DNA from: Bacteroidales bacterium
GTDB taxonomy: Bacteria > Bacteroidota > Bacteroidia > Bacteroidales > Muribaculaceae
Assembly (NCBI GenBank): GCA_030526455.1
Contig: JAUNCU010000013.1
Span: 1-28,568, forward strand
DNA length: 28,568 bases
Direction: 5' to 3'
The notes under the pieces are model-generated. The model was not told where the DNA came from, did no database searches, and saw nothing but the letters and a program-made list of their open reading frames with translations. Shown here one piece after another: positions 22,877 to 28,568 of the stretch; the first letter of the stretch is position 1, and each line of letters begins with the position of its first letter. A program made the translations under genes and the position numbers.

Positions 22877-22988
22877 GAGGGAATGTGTTACTAATTTGTG
22901 ATGTATAAAAAAACTTGAAAAGGATGTATTTTTTATTGGGGGCTTTGGCTTGCGCCGCTGCCCTGCCCCTTTCCACTGTGGGAGTGGG

Positions 22989-23924
22989 TTACTTCACGAG
23001 TTTCTGGGTGGCTGTGGTGCCGTCGGTGTAGGTGGTTACCTTCACGTTCACGCCGTCGAATGCGGTGTCGCTCATTTGGCCAGCGAGGTTCGCGTATTTC
23101 ACGCTTGCGATGGTCTTAGCGGCAGTTACGTCGTCGACTGCGGTGGGCACTGGAGCCTGGTCGCTCACGGTGAGTTTGTCGATGGCGAAGTAGAGAGGTG
23201 TGTTGGCACCCCAGTCGCCCATGTCGGTGGTAGTGACCACGAAAGTGAGGTCTTCTACATTGCCGAGGCTCGACATGTCGAACCAAGTCCAGTCGGTGAG
23301 GGCTGTGAATTGGCCGTTGTGGTAGCCTGCGAGTTCGATTGAGCAAGATTTGGTGTTGCCATTAGCGTCCTTGCCCGAAGCGGTGAGCAGGTAAGAGTCG
23401 CCTTCTTGGTTGAAAGCGCGAGCGGGTGCAGCACCTTCCTTGCAAGCATAGTAACTGTAAGCCGAGATGTTGACGTACATACCCTTCACGTAGTAGGTAT
23501 TTTCGTCGTCGTAGTACATGGTGCAGAGGCCTGGACCCATGAAGTCGGGGCAGTAGGCGAAGAGGTAAGGCTCATTGGCGTCTACCTGGCCAGCAGCGTT
23601 GAGGCCGCCGCCTGCCATGATGCCCCACTGGTTGGTGATCCAGTTGGCCTGCTTAGCGTTGTCGCTGCATTTCACCACGGTGAAGCCATCCCAGTAAGAG
23701 CCGCCCCAACTTGAACCGCTCAGGATGTGGCCAAACATGAATGGAGTGAATTCGAGGATGTATTCCTCTTCGTTGTAAGTGTCGCTCCACACCTGGGCGT
23801 TGCCGTTGGCGGTGTAGTTGATCACTTCAGGATAAGAAGGAGCGTTCAAATTGAGCACATAGTCGGTGGCCTGCATGCTCACTGCTGCCATAGCAGCCAT
23901 CAAAAGAGTAGAAATTTTCTTCAT
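22989..23924 (-). CDS. DUF4465-type secreted protein with sorting-like tail (311 aa)
   Basis: Signal peptide MKKISTLLMAAMAAVSMQA, then a domain with YWDGFTVVKCSDNAKQANWI, TNQWGIMAGGG, GMYVNISAYSYYAC, GDSYLLTASGKD and LYFAIDKLTVSD, the recurring signature of DUF4465 proteins often found in Bacteroidales cobalamin loci. Residues 268-311 (IASVKYANLAGQMSDTAF...TTYTDGTTATQKLVK) are a sorting-like tail almost identical to that of the 274-residue protein at 19215. Fourth and last gene after the second cobalamin riboswitch, 24 bp after the dockerin-tailed gene. The molecular role of DUF4465 is not established to my knowledge; B12 capture is a contextual inference. Confidence 0.88.
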   Translation of the reverse strand: MKKISTLLMAAMAAVSMQATDYVLNLNAPSYPEVINYTANGNAQVWSDTYNEEEYILEFTPFMFGHILSGSSWGGSYWDGFTVVKCSDNAKQANWITNQWGIMAGGGLNAAGQVDANEPYLFAYCPDFMGPGLCTMYYDDENTYYVKGMYVNISAYSYYACKEGAAPARAFNQEGDSYLLTASGKDANGNTKSCSIELAGYHNGQFTALTDWTWFDMSSLGNVEDLTFVVTTTDMGDWGANTPLYFAIDKLTVSDQAPVPTAVDDVTAAKTIASVKYANLAGQMSDTAFDGVNVKVTTYTDGTTATQKLVK

Positions 23925-23948
23925 AATGTTATTGTATTTTAGATGTTG

Positions 23949-25097
23949 TTATTGCAAAATAAGGTTGATAAGGGCGGTCACGTCGCTCACATCCACATTG
24001 CCGTCGGCGGTCACGTCGATCGCCACGGGGTTGTAGCCCGCCGATTTTTGGCCGAGGATGCAGTTGATGAGGGCGGTCACGTCGCTCACGTCCACATTGC
24101 CGTCGGCGTTCACGTCGCCCTTGAGAGGCTCGGGCACGGCGGCCTGCGGGTGAAAATCGATGCCGCCAGCCACTTCGGTAGAGGTCTCCCCTATCCAGCC
24201 GCACTGCTGATTCATGGCGTTGTAAACCTTGATGAAATGCACCATGGGCAAACTCACGGGCGTGCCATCGGCATCCACAGCCCAGTCGATTTTGAAGCCG
24301 CGGTTCATAGTGGCCTCGTCGTATTCCCAGCCCGAGAGCGGGTCGTAGTCTGATCGGTTGTCCACATAGCCCCACGCCTTGCACGTCTGGAACCAGTTGG
24401 AGCCCGTGCCGCTGAGGTCAACGGCGTTGTTGGCAAGTTTGGTGCCCGTGAAGGTGAGGGTTTCGCCTTCGGCCCACAGTGGCCAGTAGTTCTGCTGGTG
24501 GAAGGTGTTGCGATACACGTAGCCGCTGATGCTGTCGGGATTCGCGTCGTTGCTGGTCCAGCGTATGTCTTCCTTGTCGGTGGCTGGCTTGTAGTAGGTG
24601 ATGGTGAAATTGTGCTGGGTTTTGGGCGAGGCATATTCGCTGCCGGCGAGTTCATACCATGGGTCGTCGGGCAAGCCGTTGCCGTTGGCATCGTAACTCA
24701 CCATCACGATACCCGGCTCGCTGCTGCCACCCGAAGTAGATCCGGTGGCCATGAAGCCATTGCCGAAAATCTGGAAATCGTAGTCGCCTTTCACATTCAC
24801 CACGGGGTGGTCGAAGCCCACCACCACATAGCCGCCGTAGCCGCCGAGGCTTATCATGCCGGGCTTGTAGATCATCTCCACGTCGCCCCAGTCGTCTTCC
24901 TCATAGCGGCCGCAGATGGCCTCAGCCGCACGTTTCAGCACATCGGCCTTCGTTTCGCCCGCGCTGCACTTGGGCATCGTGTTGGTGAACTGGCCCGGCG
25001 CCGCCATCAGGTCGTAGACCTTGGTGAGGAAAGGCTCATTTTCGGCCGTGGCCGAGAGCGCCATCAGCGCAAAGAGTGAAAGCAGTAACTTTTTCAT
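23949..25097 (-). CDS. B12-locus cell-surface protein with dockerin-like tail (382 aa)
   Basis: Signal peptide (MKKLLLSLFALMALSATA, no lipobox), then a domain with GGYGGYVVVGFDHPVVNVKG, FQIFGNGF, SSEPGIVMVSYDANGNGLPD and WYELAGSEY, a conserved pattern of secreted proteins found beside btuB in many Bacteroidales and usually annotated only as cell surface protein. Residues about 322-382 hold two dockerin-like repeats (GDVNADGNVDVSDVTALIN and DVTADGNVDVSDVTALINLI); the second has Thr in place of the first loop's usual Asn. The start overlaps the btuG stop by one base (TAATG), so translation is probably coupled. It is under the second cobalamin riboswitch. Cobalamin binding is plausible but unproven. 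Confidence 0.88.
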   Translation of the reverse strand: MKKLLLSLFALMALSATAENEPFLTKVYDLMAAPGQFTNTMPKCSAGETKADVLKRAAEAICGRYEEDDWGDVEMIYKPGMISLGGYGGYVVVGFDHPVVNVKGDYDFQIFGNGFMATGSTSGGSSEPGIVMVSYDANGNGLPDDPWYELAGSEYASPKTQHNFTITYYKPATDKEDIRWTSNDANPDSISGYVYRNTFHQQNYWPLWAEGETLTFTGTKLANNAVDLSGTGSNWFQTCKAWGYVDNRSDYDPLSGWEYDEATMNRGFKIDWAVDADGTPVSLPMVHFIKVYNAMNQQCGWIGETSTEVAGGIDFHPQAAVPEPLKGDVNADGNVDVSDVTALINCILGQKSAGYNPVAIDVTADGNVDVSDVTALINLILQ

Positions 25098-26251
25098 TAT
25101 TTTTCATTTAAGTTTTTACCTAAAAACACGAAGTGGCCCGGTATGTCGCCCGTGCGCACGTCCCATTTCTTTTTGCCGTCGGGCCCAAAGCAGTAGAGAT
25201 GGCCGGGATCCCAGTATTGCTTTGCGTCGGTCACGTAGATGTCCTTGGTGACGGGATGCACCGCCACGGCATAGGGGATGCGAATCTGCTCGTCGGTGCC
25301 GTCGGTGATGAATTGGCGCGTGAGCACCTCCATCTTTTCCACATCCACGATGGCATACGACACCGTGTTGCTCATCGACACATTGCTCCACTGCGCCGAC
25401 ACCACGTAAAGGCGGTCGCCATCGAGCCAGAAGGCGCTCACGGGAATGTCAATCGTCTTCACCAGGCGGTCTTTGCGGGTGTCGTAGGCATAGAGGCCGC
25501 TTGGGCGGTCGTAGTAGTCGCCGCGCGAAGCCACCCACAGCACGCCATGGCGGTCGGCCTTGCAGAGGCCCAGGTTGATTGCGATGGGGATGCGGCGCTC
25601 TTCCTTAAAGGTGGCGATGTCGATCACCGAGAGCGTATTCTCATAGTTAGGCACCATATAGCCGCCAGAATTGGCCACATATATCTTCTCGCCCACGATT
25701 TCGAGTTGGTCGGGCTGGTAGCCCACGATGCAGCGATCCACCTCCTGCATGGTAGCGGTGTCGATTTTCGCCACAAAGCCCTTCTGCTTGTAGTCGGGAT
25801 CGATTTGCACCGGGCCTGCATAACTGGTCACATAGGCATAGCCCTTGTGAAACTTGATAAAGCGGCAGTTGGGGATATTGATTTGCCCGAGTTTGCGCAC
25901 GGTGCGCTTGTCGAGCACGTCGATTTTGTTGGAGCAATTCACCACCACATACATCTTGCTGCCGTAGATGCCCACATCGTTGCCCACGTCGCCCATTTCC
26001 TTGGGCACGTCGGGGTTGGCCTTGGCGTAGATGTTGCGCGCATATTTGCCTTCGCGGGCGTCGAAGTAGTCGAGCGTGGCCTTGTTGGAGCCCATGTTGC
26101 CCTCGCAGAGGAGGTAGAAGCCGTCCACGTCGGTGTATTCGGGCTGCGTGGTGGGTACTTCTTCTGGGATGAAGATGATGTCCTCATTTCGGCAGCCTGT
26201 GAGGACCACCGCCAGCAGCGCGAGCAATATGTAAGCGTGTCGATACATCAT
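25097..26251 (-). CDS. btuG: BtuG: surface lipoprotein beta-propeller for cobalamin capture
   Basis: A 384-residue lipoprotein: signal sequence with lipobox LTGC (Cys20). The rest forms YncE/DUF5074-type propeller repeats: YLLCEGNMGSNKATLDYFD, YGSKMYVVVNCSNKIDVLDK, GFVAKIDTATMQEVDRCIVG, EKIYVANSGGYMVPN, LYAYDTRKDRLVKTIDIPV. In Bacteroides thetaiotaomicron BtuG binds cobalamin with very high affinity on the outside of BtuB and hands it to the transporter. Here it lies directly after btuB with a one-base overlap (TAATG), preserving the usual btuB-btuG pairing, and under a cobalamin riboswitch. ATG ATG at the start leaves two possible initiators three bases apart. Confidence 0.9.
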   Translation of the reverse strand: MMYRHAYILLALLAVVLTGCRNEDIIFIPEEVPTTQPEYTDVDGFYLLCEGNMGSNKATLDYFDAREGKYARNIYAKANPDVPKEMGDVGNDVGIYGSKMYVVVNCSNKIDVLDKRTVRKLGQINIPNCRFIKFHKGYAYVTSYAGPVQIDPDYKQKGFVAKIDTATMQEVDRCIVGYQPDQLEIVGEKIYVANSGGYMVPNYENTLSVIDIATFKEERRIPIAINLGLCKADRHGVLWVASRGDYYDRPSGLYAYDTRKDRLVKTIDIPVSAFWLDGDRLYVVSAQWSNVSMSNTVSYAIVDVEKMEVLTRQFITDGTDEQIRIPYAVAVHPVTKDIYVTDAKQYWDPGHLYCFGPDGKKKWDVRTGDIPGHFVFLGKNLNEK

Positions 26252-28308
26252 TAGAAGTCAAATTTGAGAATGAGTTTATAGTTACGGCCCGGCATGGGGT
26301 AGTTGAGCACCACGTCGTAGTACTGGTTGAGCAGGTTGTTGACCTCGGCGGTCACCTTCATGTTCACCTTGCCCAGGGTGAAGGCATAGTTGGCGCTGAT
26401 GTCGTGGGTGTACCAGGGCTGCTCGTGGTTGGCGGGGATGTTGCTGCTATTGTGATAGCGCTCGCCCACGTAGATGAAACTGTAGTTGAGCGCAAACTTG
26501 CGCCACACGGCGTTCACCGTGGCGCTGCCGCTGTGCCAGGGAATGTAGGCTATCTGGCCCTTGTAGGTGCCGCCGTCGCCGCGGTCGGTGGGGTCGGTGT
26601 AGTCCTGTGCCTTCTGGAAGGTGTAGTTAAGACTCACGTCCACGAGCACGTCGGCGGGGAAATTGAGTGTGGTGCGTGCCGTGAGGTCGATGCCGCGTAT
26701 CTTCACCTTGCCTATGTTCATCATCATCCAGCGATACATACCGGTGCCTTTGGGCACGGCGATGATTTTGTCGGTCACGTAATTGTAGTAGGCGTCGGCA
26801 GTGAGGCGCACGCCGCGGTAGAAGCCGTGGGTGCGGATGGTTTGCCACTGGAAGCCCACGTTGTATTGGTCCACGTATTCGGGATTGAGCGAGGCGTTGC
26901 CTATGTCGGTGTAGTAAAGATCGTTGAAGGTGGGCATGCGGAAGATGCGCTTGTAGAAGGCGCGCAGGAAGAAGTCGCGCTCTTCCATGGGCTGGTAAGA
27001 GAAGAACACTGCCGGGGTGAACTTGTGCATCCACTTGCTGTGGCGTGCCATCACCTCGCCTGCGCTGCGGGCGGTGGCGCGGTCGTTCACCATGGTGTAG
27101 AGCACCGAGGCCTGTGCCTTGAAGCGGCGGTAGGTGTAGGCGCTCGCCAGGGCCACCAGCGTGGTGTGGCGGTTGGGATAGGCGAAGTTCACGAGGGTGG
27201 AATTGAGGTAGTTCCACTTGTAGTCCACCGAGAGATTGGCCTCCCAGCCTGGCAGCAGGTTCACTTTGTTGGCCACCGAGAGGTAGATCTCGTCTTGCCA
27301 GAAGCGGTTGTCGAGGTAGAGCAAGGTGGTGTCGGGGTTGAGGTAGCGCATGTAGTCGCGGGCATATTTGGCGTTCACCATCACGTTGTAGCGCTCGTTC
27401 ACCTCTTTCTTGAAGGTGCTCTGCACGAAGAAGTTGCGGTCCCACTGGCGCTGCGAGTTTTTCCACACGTTGTTGATAATGGCCCCGGGGATGCCGCGCT
27501 CGCTGTCGTAGTAGTAGAATTTCAGGTTCCACACGCCGCTGGCGATGTTGCCGAAGAGGCCACCCTCGAGGCGCAGCGCGTTCACGTCGCCATTCTTGCG
27601 CACAGCGGTGGTGTCCCACGCTAGCGTGCCGTCGCTGAATTTCTTGCGGTAGCGGAAGTGATACTGGCCGGTGGCATAGGTGTATTCGGCGTTGAAATTC
27701 ATGCTCAACTTGCGCGAGAAGCGGTGCTCCCAGCGGAAAGAGGGATTGGCGAGGCCAAACGAACCGGTGCGCAGCGTGACGTTGAAGTTGTCGTTCTTCT
27801 CGTCGTCGAAGCGTGGATGATGGGTGCGAATGTAGATGGTGCCGGCAGCGCCAAAGTCGCGCGCAGGCTGGAAGATTTCGCTCTTCTGGCCGTTGTAGAG
27901 CGAGATTTCGTCGATGTTGTCGAGCGAGAATTTGCCTAGGTCGATTTGGCCGTTCTGCGCGTTGCCCAGTTGGATGCCGTCGTAGAATACGCCCATGTGG
28001 TTGGTGCCCATCGAACGGATGTCCACCGTCTTCACGCCGCCCACGCCGCCGTAGTCCTTGATTTGCACACCCGAGAAATAGCGAATGGCGTCGGCCACGC
28101 TATGGCTGTTGAGCCCCTGCAGACGCTTACCGCTGAGCGTTTGCGCCGGAATCACCTCTTGATAAGGCTTCTTGGCGTAAACCACCACATTCTCAAGATA
28201 CTGCATCGAGTCGAGAGAAGAAACGGGCGCATCAACCTTGCCCTGGCCAAAGGCGGCAAGGACACAGCACAGCAAGCACGCAAATATAAGTATCGTTCGT
28301 CTAGTCAT
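26251..28308 (-). CDS. btuB: BtuB: TonB-dependent outer-membrane cobalamin receptor
   Basis: A 685-residue TonB-dependent transporter. Signal peptide (about 1-21), a TonB-box-like LENVVVYAKK (38-47), plug domain with SVADAIRYFSGVQIKDYGG (70-88) and IRSMGTNHMGVFYDGI (97-112), then a 22-strand barrel ending in LILKFDF with the C-terminal aromatic residue expected for barrel assembly. There is no N-terminal carboxypeptidase-like or SusC extension, so it is the compact BtuB type. It imports cobalamin across the outer membrane using TonB energy, together with BtuG. First gene after the second cobalamin riboswitch, whose aptamer ends only about 27 nt before the ATG. The TonB/ExbBD proteins and an inner-membrane BtuCD are not in the window. 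Confidence 0.92.
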   Translation of the reverse strand: MTRRTILIFACLLCCVLAAFGQGKVDAPVSSLDSMQYLENVVVYAKKPYQEVIPAQTLSGKRLQGLNSHSVADAIRYFSGVQIKDYGGVGGVKTVDIRSMGTNHMGVFYDGIQLGNAQNGQIDLGKFSLDNIDEISLYNGQKSEIFQPARDFGAAGTIYIRTHHPRFDDEKNDNFNVTLRTGSFGLANPSFRWEHRFSRKLSMNFNAEYTYATGQYHFRYRKKFSDGTLAWDTTAVRKNGDVNALRLEGGLFGNIASGVWNLKFYYYDSERGIPGAIINNVWKNSQRQWDRNFFVQSTFKKEVNERYNVMVNAKYARDYMRYLNPDTTLLYLDNRFWQDEIYLSVANKVNLLPGWEANLSVDYKWNYLNSTLVNFAYPNRHTTLVALASAYTYRRFKAQASVLYTMVNDRATARSAGEVMARHSKWMHKFTPAVFFSYQPMEERDFFLRAFYKRIFRMPTFNDLYYTDIGNASLNPEYVDQYNVGFQWQTIRTHGFYRGVRLTADAYYNYVTDKIIAVPKGTGMYRWMMMNIGKVKIRGIDLTARTTLNFPADVLVDVSLNYTFQKAQDYTDPTDRGDGGTYKGQIAYIPWHSGSATVNAVWRKFALNYSFIYVGERYHNSSNIPANHEQPWYTHDISANYAFTLGKVNMKVTAEVNNLLNQYYDVVLNYPMPGRNYKLILKFDF

Positions 28309-28329
28309 TGAGTTACGGGTCTTAATCTG

Positions 28330-28530
28330 GATTTGGCAGGTCTTCTGACTCGCTCCGGGGCCTCAATAGTCGCTGGCATTTCCTTCCCCCACGCATGGAT
28401 GCAAGAGGCATCGTAGAGTGGATTTGCCAAGGGCCTCATCATGCGGAGCATACACAGCAGCACCGTCTGTTCAGGATTCTCACCTGATTCCCTTTTCATC
28501 GCAGCCGCTCATCACAGCCACGACACCAAA
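28330..28530 (-). promoter_or_regulatory. Cobalamin riboswitch upstream of btuB
   Basis: On the minus strand the conserved segments AAAAGGGAATCAGGTG, GAATCCTGAACAGACGGTGC and AGTCAGAAGACCTGCC (28335-28350) appear in order, with a B12-box-like TGCCAGCG (28371-28378) that departs from the usual GCCACTG. The aptamer ends about 27 nt before the btuB ATG, so control is probably exerted on translation start rather than through a downstream terminator. It represses the btuB operon when cobalamin is plentiful. Confidence 0.9.
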
Positions 28531-28539
28531 TCGATACTG

Positions 28540-28547
28540 CAAAGTTA
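28540..28547 (-). promoter_or_regulatory. Predicted -7 box of the btuB operon
   Basis: The minus strand reads TAACTTTG, a TAnnTTTG -7 box identical to that of the first riboswitch transcript. The -33 element would fall at or beyond the window end. Confidence 0.65.
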
Positions 28548-28568
28548 CACATTTTTCCCCACACAGAA

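Noticed and set aside
22366..22894. Small plus-strand frames (65-102 aa) between fic and the btuB operon terminator
   Set aside because: They run across palindromic repeats, have biased, low-information sequences and no promoter or start context.
25133..27624. Long plus-strand frames (373 and 406 aa) opposite btuG and btuB
   Set aside because: Their His/Val/Ala/Gly-rich sequences are typical antisense artefacts, and both opposite genes are clearly recognisable.

Overview
The window comes from a Bacteroidota genome, most likely order Bacteroidales (a Prevotellaceae or Muribaculaceae-like gut lineage). The evidence is: promoters of the TTTG/TAnnTTTG type, start codons without Shine-Dalgarno sequences, secreted proteins ending in either dockerin-like repeats or type IX-secretion-like C-terminal domains, a BtuB/BtuG cobalamin locus, BspA-type leucine-rich repeats, GLUG repeats, and a short 63-residue ribosomal protein bS21. 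Family names come from reading motifs, without any database search.

Layout. (1) 1-9,000, minus strand: a secreted M6-like metalloprotease is followed by a 2,100-residue GLUG-repeat surface protein, closed by a terminator at about 150-190. (2) 9,000-11,400, minus strand: an AlbA_2/HATPase-type regulator is separated from its C-terminal winged helix by one in-frame TGA. A predicted outer-membrane beta-barrel gene follows, overlapping the winged-helix ORF by 4 bp. (3) 11,400-12,250: a promoter, a long and highly structured leader carrying an AAAGGAGG element near its predicted 5' end, then rpsU (bS21) and its terminator. (4) 12,250-18,700: a 1,814-residue BspA-like protein built from five modules of about 310 residues, with its own promoter and terminator. 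Similar AT-rich intergenic repeats lie on both sides. (5) 18,700-21,400, plus strand: a cobalamin riboswitch precedes a secreted 274-residue protein and a BtuG-like (DUF5074-type) beta-propeller. (6) 21,400-22,430, minus strand: a Fic-domain AMPylase with an N-terminal HTH, preceded by three copies of a CGGCAA/TTGCCG inverted repeat that overlap its promoter. (7) 22,840-28,568, minus strand: a second cobalamin riboswitch precedes btuB, btuG, a dockerin-tailed surface protein and a DUF4465-type protein, tightly packed and closed by a terminator.

How the parts fit. Regions 5 and 7 converge on the Fic gene and together look like a two-transcript vitamin B12 acquisition locus. Each transcript is controlled by its own riboswitch, and each encodes a BtuG-type propeller plus accessory secreted proteins. 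Three of the accessory proteins share a near-identical C-terminal sorting-like tail and one carries dockerin-like repeats instead. The same two kinds of tail recur on the protease, GLUG and BspA proteins, so most of the window is devoted to the cell surface.

Most worth a second look: the rpsU leader, the B12 locus with its two kinds of C-terminal tail and a 13-bp inverted repeat running through one riboswitch, the operator cluster upstream of fic, and the TGA-split AlbA_2 regulator. No tRNA, rRNA, CRISPR array, transposase or phage gene was seen.
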